DNA from: a candidate division KSB1 bacterium
GTDB lineage: Bacteria > Zhuqueibacterota > Zhuqueibacteria > Oleimicrobiales > Geothermoviventaceae
Direction of reading: 5' to 3'
Length of the DNA: 51,313 nucleotides
Assembly: GCA_034506315.1 (NCBI GenBank)
Contig: JAPDPT010000019.1
Span: 1-51,313 of the forward strand
Shown: one piece after another, positions 43,472 to 51,292 of the stretch
Numbering within the stretch: position 1 is the first letter of the stretch
How the letters are laid out: each line of letters starts with the position of its first letter
The notes under the pieces: model-generated
The model's input: the letters and a program-made list of their open reading frames with translations, nothing else
Databases searched by the model: none
Told to the model about the DNA's origin: nothing
Position numbers and translations under genes: made by a program

Positions 43472-43699
43472 ATGAATGTCCAGTGCAAGTTTTTCGCGGG
43501 GCTGCGCAGAAAGTTCGGCGCCAAGGAACGCGTTCTGGAGTTGCCCGACGGGGCAAGGGTCGGCGATGTGCTCCGGTCTCTGGGCTTGTCGGCCGAAGAG
43601 AGCTACATCGTACTCCGGAACGGCGTGCACGCGGACCGGGGGGAGCGCCTCGCGGACGGCGACGTCTTGAGCCTCTTCCCCCTGATCGCAGGTGGATGA
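43472..43699 (+). CDS. MoaD/ThiS family sulfur-carrier protein (second copy)
   Basis: A 75-residue ubiquitin-like protein ending in Gly-Gly (LIAGG). VLELPDGARVGDVLRSLGL, YIVLRNGVHADRGERLADGD and the terminal LSLFPLIAGG are typical. ATG 43472 has GAGG seven bases upstream; the longer frame has no support. It precedes AOR-2 by 32 bases, the reverse order of AOR-1 and its MoaD. Likely role: sulfur carrier for the pterin dithiolene of the adjacent AOR. Confidence 0.88.
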   Translation: MNVQCKFFAGLRRKFGAKERVLELPDGARVGDVLRSLGLSAEESYIVLRNGVHADRGERLADGDVLSLFPLIAGG

Positions 43700-43731
43700 C
43701 GAGTCGCGAATGGCAGATACCGAGGTGATCC

Positions 43732-45525
43732 ATGCCCGGCTGGATGGGACGCGTAGTTCGAGTTGACCTTTCAAGTGGCGCGATCCAGGAAGAGCCCTTT
43801 GAGGAACGGACCTGGCGGCGCTTTCTCGGGGGCCGGGGATTTGGAGCCAAAGTGCTCTGGGATGAGCTGCGCCCCGGTATCGACCCCTTCTCCCCGGACA
43901 ATCGGCTGATCTTCGCCGTGGGCCCGCTGACGGGAACGACGGCAGCCACATCCGGTCGTGCCAGCGTCTCCACCAAATCCCCTCTCACAGGAACGATCAC
44001 CGACGCGAACACCGGCGGCAAGTTCGGGGTGATCTTCAAGAAGGCAGGTCTGGACGCGCTGATCATCCAGGGTAAGGCGGCCAAGCCGGTGTACATCCTG
44101 GTGAGCGATGAGGGCATCGAGATAAAGGACGCTTCCGACCTCTGGGGGAGATTGACGGACGAAACCACCGAGCTCCTTCTCCAGCGCGAAGGTGCCCGCT
44201 CGTCTGTAGCCTGCATCGGTCCGGCGGGCGAGAATCTGGTCCGCTTCGCGGCGATCATCAATGAGAAGCACCGTGCCTTCGCCCGCGGCGGTGTAGGCGC
44301 CGTGATGGGATCAAAGAATCTGAAAGCGGTGGTGGCGCGCGGCCTTCGGACTGTGGAGATTGCGGACAAGGAGCGAATGAAGTTCGTCACCTATGAGGCC
44401 AACAAATGGCTGCGGGCGCACCCGATTACCTCCAAAGGGCTGCCGGAATTTGGTACCTCGGTACTGGTGAACATAATGAACGAGGCGGGAGTATTCCCTG
44501 CGTACAACTTCCGCCAGAACCAGTTCGAACATGCCGAAGAGGTTTCGGGAGAAGCCATTACGGAACGAATCTTAGTCCGCAAGGATGGATGCTGGGGCTG
44601 TATCATTCAGTGCGCGCGCCGCACGCGAATCCCCGGAGACGAAGGCGAGGGCCCGGAGTACGAGTCCAACTGGGCGCTGGGCCCCAACTGCGGGATCCAC
44701 GATCTGGAGGTCATCACCCGGGCCAATTACCTTTGTAACCGGCTTGGCATCGACACGATGTCGGCCGGCGGCACCATCTCCTGCGCCATGGAGATGACCG
44801 AGCTTGGCTACTACGACGCCGGCATCCGCTTCGGGGAGGGCGACAAGCTTCTCGAATATCTGAGGAAGATTGCCTACCGCGACGGAGTCGGGGACGAGCT
44901 TGCCGAAGGCTCTCTGCGCTTTGCCACGCGGCACGGACACCCAGAACTGAGCATGACGGTCAAGGGCCAGGAGCTGGCCGCGTACGATCCGCGGGGCGCC
45001 CAGGGGCAGGGCCTTGCCTACGCCACGACCAATCGGGGCGGTTGCCATCTCCGGGGGGGGTACCTCATCGGCCGCGAACTTCTGGGCGTGCCCCGCATGA
45101 TCGACCGCTTCTCCGCCGTCGGCAAAGGGAGCCACACGGCGATTCTCCAGAACCTGGGAGCCGCCTTGGATTCCCTGGTGGTTTGTCGTTTCGCGTCCTT
45201 CGCGCTTAACGAGATCGTGTGGGGACGCTTGCTAACGGCGGTGACGGGGGTCCAGTACGATCCGGAGGATGTTCTGGAGGCGGGGGATCGCATCTTCAAC
45301 CTCGAACGAATGTTCAACGTGCGTGAAGGCTTCCGCCGGAAGGACGATACCCTGCCTCCGCGACTCCTCCAGGAACCCGCCCCGATGGGACCCGCTAAGG
45401 GGCGTGTCGTTGAGCTGGACAGGATGCTCGACGAGTTCTACGAGTTTCGGGGCTGGGACCAGGATGGGGTTCCGACACCGGAAACCTTGCGTCGCTTAGG
45501 ATTGGAGGAGTGCCTCAATGGCTAG
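43732..45525 (+). CDS. Aldehyde:ferredoxin oxidoreductase family protein (AOR-2)
   Basis: A 597-residue AOR paralogue. It has FLGGRGFGAKVLWDELRPGID, GPLTGTTAATSGRASVSTKS, RGGVGAVMGSKNLKAVVARG, and cluster ligands C287, C290, C294 (GCWGCIIQC) and C485 (DSLVVC). YATTNRGGCHLRGGY and REGFRRKDDTLPPR mark the C-terminal cofactor domain. It would oxidise an aldehyde to the acid, passing electrons to ferredoxin. GAGG lies before the ATG. The FucA-type aldolase gene overlaps its end by eight bases, so the aldehyde made by that aldolase (lactaldehyde or glycolaldehyde) is a natural candidate substrate. No dedicated ferredoxin subunit lies next to this copy; the fused ferredoxin at 33531 may serve both. 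Confidence 0.92.
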   Translation: MPGWMGRVVRVDLSSGAIQEEPFEERTWRRFLGGRGFGAKVLWDELRPGIDPFSPDNRLIFAVGPLTGTTAATSGRASVSTKSPLTGTITDANTGGKFGVIFKKAGLDALIIQGKAAKPVYILVSDEGIEIKDASDLWGRLTDETTELLLQREGARSSVACIGPAGENLVRFAAIINEKHRAFARGGVGAVMGSKNLKAVVARGLRTVEIADKERMKFVTYEANKWLRAHPITSKGLPEFGTSVLVNIMNEAGVFPAYNFRQNQFEHAEEVSGEAITERILVRKDGCWGCIIQCARRTRIPGDEGEGPEYESNWALGPNCGIHDLEVITRANYLCNRLGIDTMSAGGTISCAMEMTELGYYDAGIRFGEGDKLLEYLRKIAYRDGVGDELAEGSLRFATRHGHPELSMTVKGQELAAYDPRGAQGQGLAYATTNRGGCHLRGGYLIGRELLGVPRMIDRFSAVGKGSHTAILQNLGAALDSLVVCRFASFALNEIVWGRLLTAVTGVQYDPEDVLEAGDRIFNLERMFNVREGFRRKDDTLPPRLLQEPAPMGPAKGRVVELDRMLDEFYEFRGWDQDGVPTPETLRRLGLEECLNG

Positions 45526-46132
45526 TGAGAAATACCGGGAGCTGATGGAGGAGATGAAGCGCATCGGGCGCATCGTCTTCCAGGCCGGCTTGAACAACTC
45601 CCACAGCGGCAACATGAGCGTACGCGTGGGTAGACGAATCCTCATCACCCGCCGCGGATCCATGCTCGGGTTCCTCAAAGACGAGGACATCATCGAGACC
45701 GGCCTGGAGCAAGACGACTCCGGCATCTCATTGGCTTCCACAGAAGTCGCCGTCCATCGGGCGATCTACAAGGGAACCTCCGCGCTTGCCATTATCCACT
45801 CCCATCCCATCACCGCAACCGCCCTCTCTATCGTGCAGGACGAGATCGTCCCGATTGACGTGGAAGGCTCTTATTACATCCGAAGGGTGCCGGTGATCGC
45901 TTTCGAGTTCGGTACCGGATCCAAGGAGATGGAGGAGGTTCTTCCCAAGTACCTCAAGAACTACCGCATCGTGATGGTAAAGGGGCACGGTGCCTTCGCC
46001 ATTGGGGACTTTCTCGAGGAAGCTCTCCATTACACCCACGTGCTGGAGAATATCGCCCAGATCACATGGCGGGTTCGGGCTATGGGCATCGATACCCGAC
46101 CGTTCGAGCGCGAATATTTCCACAAGTGGTAG
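45518..46132 (+). CDS. Class II aldolase (L-fuculose/L-rhamnulose/L-ribulose phosphate aldolase-like)
   Basis: A 204-residue aldolase/epimerase/adducin-family enzyme. Residues matching E. coli FucA are all present: SGNMSVR phosphate loop, catalytic E76 (STEVAVHRAIY), zinc ligands H94 and H96 (IIHSHP) and H157 (KGHGAFA). FucA and RhaD cleave the deoxyketose 1-phosphate to DHAP plus L-lactaldehyde; AraD-like epimerases share the fold, so the reaction could differ. GGAGGAG lies seven bases before the ATG, which sits inside the end of AOR-2 (eight-base overlap). Coupling to an aldehyde oxidoreductase favours the aldolase reading. Confidence 0.87.
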   Translation: MASEKYRELMEEMKRIGRIVFQAGLNNSHSGNMSVRVGRRILITRRGSMLGFLKDEDIIETGLEQDDSGISLASTEVAVHRAIYKGTSALAIIHSHPITATALSIVQDEIVPIDVEGSYYIRRVPVIAFEFGTGSKEMEEVLPKYLKNYRIVMVKGHGAFAIGDFLEEALHYTHVLENIAQITWRVRAMGIDTRPFEREYFHKW

Positions 46133-46171
46133 GGGGCTGGCTCTAATCACGGGCAGAGTCGGGAGATCGGG

Positions 46172-47419
46172 ATGGCTTCATCGGGCCGGCAGGAGAGATT
46201 GGCGTTGTACGGTGGTCCGCGGATCAAGCAGACTCCGTTCGGTACGGGGAGAAGATACGGCGAGCGCGAGCTGGAAGAGCTGCGGGACGCCCTCGAGCAG
46301 AACACGCTCTTTTACGCCCACGGACGAAAGACGAGGCAGTTTGAGGAAGCTTTTGCGCGTCTGTACGGAATCGAACATTGCGTGGCCACGTCTTCGGGCT
46401 CGGCGGCTCTGCACATCGCGATCGGCGCGCTGGAGATCGGGGTCGGCGAAGAGGTTATCACCTCCCCCATTACGGACATGGGCTCCCTCATCGGCATCCT
46501 CCTCCAGAACGCCATCCCGATTTTTGCGGATGTACACCCGCACACGTACAACATCACCGCTGAGACGATCGAACCCCGGATCACGGAAAAGACCCGCGCC
46601 ATCATGGTGGTGCATCTGGCGGGCAACCCCTGTGACATGGATCCGATCCTCGATCTGGCCCGCCGGTACAGTCTCTGGGTGATTGAGGATTGTGCCCAGG
46701 CCTATCTGGCCCGGTACAAAGGACGGTTGGCCGGGACAATGGGCCACGTGGGATGCTTCAGCCTGAACGACTTCAAACACATCAGCGCCGGCGATGCCGG
46801 GCTCCTCATCACCCACGACTCGGCCCTGGCCCGGAAGGCCAGGCTGTTCAGCGACAAGTACTACGACCGTGAGGCGGGAGGCAGAAATCCTGAGCGCCTC
46901 GGGATGAACTACCGGATCAGCGAGTTGCAATCGGCCGTCGCTCTCGCGCAGCTGGAGCGCCTCCCTTGGATCTGCGAGCGCCGGAAACAAATCGGAGAGG
47001 CAATTACAGCCGGGATCCTCGATATCCCCGGCGTGTACCCCCACCAGGTCACCTCCGGTTCCGAGTGTTCCTTCTGGTTTTACCTCTTTCGGGTGAACGA
47101 AGAGGAGGCCGGAGTACACGCGCGGACCTTCGCCGAGGCCCTGCGCGCCGAAGGGATCCCGGCCCACTACGGGTACATTGGTAAGCCCGTTTACCTCTGG
47201 CCTTTCTTGCGCGAACGGAGGATCTACTACAACTTCAATTGGCCGGAAGACTTCAAGCAGTACGGTAAGCCCTTGCGCTACGAGGAGGGACTCTGTCCCG
47301 TCGCCGAAGAGGTCCTGCGTACCTGCATCCAGATCCCATTGAGTGAATTCTACACGGACGGAGATGTTGCCGACATTGTGGCTGCCATTCAGAAAGTGGC
47401 TGAGGCCTTCGCTCCCTGA
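46172..47419 (+). CDS. DegT/DnrJ/EryC1 family aminotransferase
   Basis: A 415-residue PLP-dependent sugar aminotransferase-type protein. HCVATSSGSAALHIAIGALE binds the cofactor phosphate, VIEDCAQAYLA carries the PLP Asp, and K202 in SLNDFKHISAGDAG is the Schiff-base lysine. GMNYRISELQSAVALAQLE is a family hallmark. Members aminate ketosugars for polysaccharides or antibiotics, or catabolise amino sugars; AHBA-synthase-like proteins also share this pattern. The substrate is unknown. It begins 39 bases after the class II aldolase on the same strand. Confidence 0.88.
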   Translation: MASSGRQERLALYGGPRIKQTPFGTGRRYGERELEELRDALEQNTLFYAHGRKTRQFEEAFARLYGIEHCVATSSGSAALHIAIGALEIGVGEEVITSPITDMGSLIGILLQNAIPIFADVHPHTYNITAETIEPRITEKTRAIMVVHLAGNPCDMDPILDLARRYSLWVIEDCAQAYLARYKGRLAGTMGHVGCFSLNDFKHISAGDAGLLITHDSALARKARLFSDKYYDREAGGRNPERLGMNYRISELQSAVALAQLERLPWICERRKQIGEAITAGILDIPGVYPHQVTSGSECSFWFYLFRVNEEEAGVHARTFAEALRAEGIPAHYGYIGKPVYLWPFLRERRIYYNFNWPEDFKQYGKPLRYEEGLCPVAEEVLRTCIQIPLSEFYTDGDVADIVAAIQKVAEAFAP

Positions 47420-47462
47420 GGGCGCCGGCAAGGGGAGGAAGTCCCGCGGGCTCGGAATCGGC

Positions 47463-48641
47463 GTGGCTGGAAATGGCCCCGAGGCCAAGGGGACAAGCCG
47501 CCGGTCCGGTTCAGGGTATGGAGTTTTCCTGAGCGCCTGTTGGGTGACCTTGCTGGTGGGAGCCGCGGGGTGCGCTGCCAGAAGACCCCCGCTACTTCTC
47601 TCACCTCAGCAACTGGAGTTCGGAGAGAAGGTTGGCCTGACCCCACAGCAGCTGGCCAAGCTGGAGGAGAAACCCCTGTACAAGTTCAAGCCCGCTGAGC
47701 TGGACCGTTATCTCCACTACCTCCAGCTGGCTGAACCGAGCTTGCGGCTCCGGGTCCAGCACCTGGCGCGGAAATGCATTGGCCAGAAGTACCAGATCTA
47801 TCTGCTGGGGGAATTCCCCTTCGAGCTCTTTGACGCGGATCCGTTGTTTCGTCTGGATCGAAGCGACTGCGTAGTCTTCTCGGAGCATATGTACGCCATG
47901 GCCCTTGCGCACGATTGGCCCTCGTTCTTCACCCTCCTGCAGCGGATCCGGTATCGGGACGGCGAGATCAGCATCCTGACCCGGAATCACTACACAGAAG
48001 CAGACTGGGATGTGAACAACAGCTGGCTCGTCGAAGATATCACGGAGAGGCTCGGAGGCGAACACACGCGCTACGACACCGTGACGATTGACCGGGCCAG
48101 CTTCTTCCGGACATGGGGAATCGGGCAGGACATTCCGCCGGAAACGATGGTTCTCTCTTGGATCCCTTACCCGTTCGTGCCTCAAATCCTGGATAGCCTC
48201 CAGCCCGGGGATTTCGTCAACGTTGTGCGCGGCTACGATAAGGGTCGCTGGGTGGGCCATGTAGGACTGATTACGGTCGGTGCGGACGGTACGCGATACT
48301 TCCTCCATTCGGCCGCTCCGAAGGTTCGCGAGGAGCCACTCCTTGCGTACGTCGAGTTTTGGGTTCGGGTGAACGAGCGCCGGCGGGCTGAAAACCTGAG
48401 GATCGAGCAGGAGAATGCTCGGCGGCGTGTCGAGAACGAGCGGAGAAAGGCCGTAGCCGCAGCCCAGGGAAAGGAAGCCAAACTGAAGCCGCTGCTCCCA
48501 ATGAAGCCTCTCTTCTGGGGATTCAGGTTCCTGCGCCTTCGAGAGGACGCACTGGCCCGCCTGCGGGCCATCGATGGCGAGGCATTCCCCCGCGTGTCCG
48601 GACCACGCTGGCGATGGGAAGGTCAGCAGGAGCCCAGGTAA
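47463..48641 (+). CDS. DUF1460-like lipoprotein (N-acetylmuramoyl-L-alanine amidase-like fold)
   Basis: About 392 residues. A basic leader (KGTSRR) and hydrophobic VFLSACWVTLLVGAAGC give a lipoprotein signal. The core resembles DUF1460 (NlpC/P60-like) proteins: LDRSDCVVFSEHMYAMAL with candidate nucleophile C136, ILTRNHYTEADWDVNNSWLV, and GRWVGHVGLITVGADG with a candidate catalytic His. After LAYVEFWVRVNERRR there is a long, charged, helix-prone insert (about residues 295-345) before a final FWGFRFLRLREDA block typical of the family C terminus. GTG 47463 is the best start after the aminotransferase stop, with a moderate GGAA site. It probably cleaves a peptide or amide bond in the cell wall. 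Confidence 0.72.
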   Translation: MAGNGPEAKGTSRRSGSGYGVFLSACWVTLLVGAAGCAARRPPLLLSPQQLEFGEKVGLTPQQLAKLEEKPLYKFKPAELDRYLHYLQLAEPSLRLRVQHLARKCIGQKYQIYLLGEFPFELFDADPLFRLDRSDCVVFSEHMYAMALAHDWPSFFTLLQRIRYRDGEISILTRNHYTEADWDVNNSWLVEDITERLGGEHTRYDTVTIDRASFFRTWGIGQDIPPETMVLSWIPYPFVPQILDSLQPGDFVNVVRGYDKGRWVGHVGLITVGADGTRYFLHSAAPKVREEPLLAYVEFWVRVNERRRAENLRIEQENARRRVENERRKAVAAAQGKEAKLKPLLPMKPLFWGFRFLRLREDALARLRAIDGEAFPRVSGPRWRWEGQQEPR

Positions 48642-48770
48642 CTGGGAACGGCTTTGCTGTAGCCGGGGCGCGGCGAATCGCCGGATACGGCGCAGGAGTT
48701 TCGATTCGCTTGCCGTGTTGGATCGTTCGAGGAAGGCCGCTTAGCGGTATTGGTGCGGAGGTGATAGGCG

Positions 48771-49118
48771 GTGAAGATCCTCGAGCGGCGTTTTACCTTC
48801 ATCCACACCCATTTCCTCACCGACTGCGAGAAGCTGCCTGCCGAGGTGGGGAGGGAATTGCAGAAGCAGATGGAGCGCTTCCTGCGCGCAAGAGGCATCG
48901 TTTACGGGATTCACTTCGAGGAGAGAAAATCCGAGAAGGGCTTGCGGATCGTCCTGGAGTGCATTCCGCTGCCGAGCCGGCTGAAGGAGATCGAGACGTA
49001 TCTTGAGGAACTGGTGCGTCCGATCCCAACGCGCCCGCGTCCCGTCATGCCGGTCTGGGTCGAGCCTCCGGGAGAGGCCGCCAAGCCCAAAGCGAGCGAG
49101 CCCTCGGCGACCCGGTGA
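48771..49118 (+). CDS. Small conserved-looking protein of unknown function
   Basis: A 115-residue soluble protein I do not recognise. GTG 48771 is strongly supported by GGAGGTGAT, a near-perfect anti-Shine-Dalgarno complement, nine bases upstream. The first 85 residues look folded (alternating hydrophobic strands around RFTFIHTHFLTDCEKLP and LRIVLECIPLPSRL, helices in VGRELQKQMERFLRAR and LKEIETYLEELV). The tail from about 86 is rich in Pro, Arg and Lys (PTRPRPVMPVW) and probably disordered. There is one Cys in each half. No neighbour hints at its role; it follows the DUF1460-like gene by 129 bases. Confidence 0.72.
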   Translation: MKILERRFTFIHTHFLTDCEKLPAEVGRELQKQMERFLRARGIVYGIHFEERKSEKGLRIVLECIPLPSRLKEIETYLEELVRPIPTRPRPVMPVWVEPPGEAAKPKASEPSATR

Positions 49119-49489
49119 GTACTTCCAACGTCTCGACTCCCAGAAGCCGGGGTGGTTCAGGAGCCAGGCGCTCCTGAACTCAAATCCGGGCCCGAAGGGT
49201 TTGTGGAAGGGTCAGAGTAGACGGCGACGTTGCTCTGGCAAGGGAGGTGGACGGAACTCAGGCTGTCCAGTTCGAGGCGAGTCCCGTTCATCCGGGACGT
49301 GTCGACTAAGGCGGATCAACACCAGCTGGACAGAAAAAAGGGTGCTTGGGAACCTCGCGATCCGAGGCACAGGGAGCCAGAACCGGGGCGGCCTGCCGGG
49401 CCGATGGGTTTCCCTTGATTTTCAACCCTGTGTTCCCAATCTTTGGAATGCACACGAAGCAGGAAGAAGTCCACGTCCGAGGAGCAGCG
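49119..49489. other. Intergenic region before the SPOR lipoprotein gene
   Basis: 371 bases with no credible gene. It holds a perfect hairpin at 49155-49179. A weak promoter-like TTGATT with a poor -10 (AATCTT) 17 bases on, near 49422, is not convincing. I find no tRNA or recognisable RNA family. Confidence 0.5.
49155..49179 (+). terminator. Strong hairpin, possible terminator
   Basis: GTTCAGGAGC-CAGGC-GCTCCTGAAC: a perfect 10-bp stem with a 5-base loop, 37 bases after the small unknown gene. No T-run follows, so it may be a terminator needing other factors, or an RNA-stability element. Confidence 0.45.
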
Positions 49490-50044
49490 GTGGGAGGGAT
49501 GATCACGACGTGCGGTCAGAGGCCCTTAGTCGTGGCGGCCGTCGTTCTCTCCTTGGTTGCGGCGATCGGCTGCGCTCCACGGGGAAGGATCGGCCCGGCG
49601 ATTGGCGAGTCTGGGGTGGAGCAGGACGAGAGCTTCGATCCACTTGCGCTGGGGATTGAGGAGCTTCCGATCCCGCAGGCCGTCACGGCGGAGGGGAGAC
49701 GGGACACGTCCCGTTCGGCCGCGCAGGAGGCAAGTCCGCGGGTGGGGCCGGCCGATGAGATGGTTCCCGGCTATCGCGTGCAGCTGTGTGCAACCCCCGA
49801 CGAAACCGAAGCCCGAGCTCACTACCATGAGGCGCTCCTGAAGTTCCCGGACCAGGGGGTGTATCTCCAGTTCGACGGCCCGTATTACAAAGTGCGCGTT
49901 GGAGATTGCAGGTCTCGCTTCGAGGCCGAAGAGCTCCAGAAGCGGGTGCGCGAGAGCGGTTTCCCGGACGCTTGGGTCGTGCGTACGCGCGTCTACACTG
50001 CTCCCCCCGGACTGAAGGAGAACGAAGAGCAACAGCGCGACTGA
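49490..50044 (+). CDS. SPOR-domain lipoprotein
   Basis: A 184-residue protein. A signal with a hydrophobic VVAAVVLSLVAAIGC ends at a lipobox Cys. A linker rich in Glu and Ser follows, then a SPOR domain from about 107 (GYRVQLCATPDETEARAHY, YLQFDGPYYKVRVGD, ELQKRVRESGFPDAWVV). SPOR domains bind peptidoglycan lacking stem peptides, often at division sites. GTG 49490 is chosen because GAGGAG lies five bases upstream, while the ATG at 49499 nearly touches the next GGAGG. The DUF6807 gene starts 31 bases later. Confidence 0.85.
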   Translation: MGGMITTCGQRPLVVAAVVLSLVAAIGCAPRGRIGPAIGESGVEQDESFDPLALGIEELPIPQAVTAEGRRDTSRSAAQEASPRVGPADEMVPGYRVQLCATPDETEARAHYHEALLKFPDQGVYLQFDGPYYKVRVGDCRSRFEAEELQKRVRESGFPDAWVVRTRVYTAPPGLKENEEQQRD

Positions 50045-50075
50045 TGTGCGTCGTCCCAGCTGCGGAGGTAGGCAC

Positions 50076-51035
50076 ATGAGGCGGTGTGTAGTCGGCGGGC
50101 TGTTGTTGGTAGCGTGGCTTTCGGTGCACGCGAACGCACTCTGCTCTGTACAATTCGTCCGGAAGGGCGAGAACGAGATTCAGATCCTGGTGGACGGCAA
50201 GCACTTCACCAGCCTTCTCTACAATCGGGCTGACCTCGTAAAACCCGTCTTTTACCCCGTGTACTCGAGCAAGGGGACGCTCCTTGTCCGCGGCTATCCT
50301 TTCCTGGAAGTGGAGGGAGAAAGCCGGGATCACCCCCATCACGCCGGCATCTTCTTTACCTACGATGACGTCAACGGTGTGGGGTTCTGGAACGCGCCTA
50401 CGCCGCCTCCCCAGATCCTGGTAAAAGAGTTCAAGCGACTCCAGGAAGGGAAGAGCGAGGGGGTCCTCCAGTTCGTGGCCGAATGGCAGGCTCCTGATGG
50501 GAGACCCCTTCTGAGAGAGGACCGCACCGTCACAGTGAAAAGGGGCAAGAATTGGAGGGCACTGGACTTCCACATGGTGGTCACGGCCGTCGATACGACG
50601 GTGCGCTTCGGAGACACCAAGGAGGGGATGTTTGCGCTGCGGGTGGCGGACTGGCTGCGCGAGCGTGGGGGTACAGGTCGGTATCTCAGTTCCGAAGGGA
50701 CAGAAACAGCTGACCTGATCTGGGGCCGCAGGGCAAAGTGGGTGGCTTTGAGCGGAGAGAAAAACGGCGAGAAGATCGTGGTCGCGATGTTTGCCCACCC
50801 GGCGAGTGTAAACTACCCGCCCTATTGGCACGTGCGGAACTACGGCCTCTTCTCGGTCAATCCCCTCGGCCAGTGGAGATTCCAGACGGATACCGGGGTG
50901 GAGAACCCCCAGTACTTGAACCTGATTCTGAAGCCCGGGGAGAGCGCTACGTTCCGTTACCAGCTCGTCTTCTACGAGGGCACTCTCACCAAGGAGCAGC
51001 TGGATAAGCTTTACCAGGACTGGGTCGGTCGGTGA
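50076..51035 (+). CDS. Secreted DUF6807 (PmoA-like) family protein
   Basis: A 319-residue protein with a signal peptide (MRRCVVGGLLLVAWLSVHANA). The mature part is the DUF6807 fold, often annotated methane oxygenase PmoA although it is unrelated to methane oxidation: YPVYSSKGTLLVRGYPF, then the motif DHPHHAGIFFTYDDVNG with its His cluster, VGFWN, and the late HVRNYGLFSVNPLGQ. These proteins are common in polysaccharide-degrading bacteria and have no proven activity. ATG 50076 has GGAGG about nine bases upstream, and the signal peptide begins at this Met. Confidence 0.85.
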   Translation: MRRCVVGGLLLVAWLSVHANALCSVQFVRKGENEIQILVDGKHFTSLLYNRADLVKPVFYPVYSSKGTLLVRGYPFLEVEGESRDHPHHAGIFFTYDDVNGVGFWNAPTPPPQILVKEFKRLQEGKSEGVLQFVAEWQAPDGRPLLREDRTVTVKRGKNWRALDFHMVVTAVDTTVRFGDTKEGMFALRVADWLRERGGTGRYLSSEGTETADLIWGRRAKWVALSGEKNGEKIVVAMFAHPASVNYPPYWHVRNYGLFSVNPLGQWRFQTDTGVENPQYLNLILKPGESATFRYQLVFYEGTLTKEQLDKLYQDWVGR

Positions 51036-51108
51036 CGACTGTACCCAGGCACCTACACCGACTGGGCGAGCGGGGGAGGAGGGGGCGATTAAATCACCGA
51101 GACAGGGG

Positions 51109-51137
51109 GAGCATCCCCTTCGCGAGAGGGGTTGCTC
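51109..51137 (+). terminator. Hairpin after DUF6807 gene, possible terminator
   Basis: GAGCATCCCC pairs with GGGGTTGCTC (10 bp with one T-T mismatch) around a nine-base loop, 73 bases after the stop. There is no T-run, so termination is likely but not certain. Confidence 0.45.
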
Positions 51138-51263
51138 AGAATGGGAAAAGCGGCGTAACCGGCGCGCGTGACGAGAAAGGCTGATGCCGCGCGGACTAAG
51201 CTGGATATGGAGGAATCGGCCAATCGATCAAGGAAGAGCTTCAGACCGCGGGGGGATTTGTTC

Positions 51264-51292
51264 TTGATTTGCTGTTCGGCATTGGGTACATT
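51264..51292 (+). promoter_or_regulatory. Possible promoter of the next gene
   Basis: TTGATT (51264-51269), 17 bases, TACATT (51287-51292). A GAGGAG ribosome site lies at the very end of the window (51307-51312), so a gene probably starts just beyond 51313. A small minus-strand frame across this region (51089-51298) is not accepted. Confidence 0.5.

Noticed and set aside
42792-44390. A 532-codon open frame on the minus strand
   Set aside because: It spans the ends of several well-supported plus-strand genes and reads as Arg/Pro/Ser-rich non-protein sequence.
50076-51035. Methane monooxygenase subunit (PmoA)
   Set aside because: The annotation name of DUF6807 is misleading; the protein is soluble and secreted and lacks the membrane helices of true PmoA.
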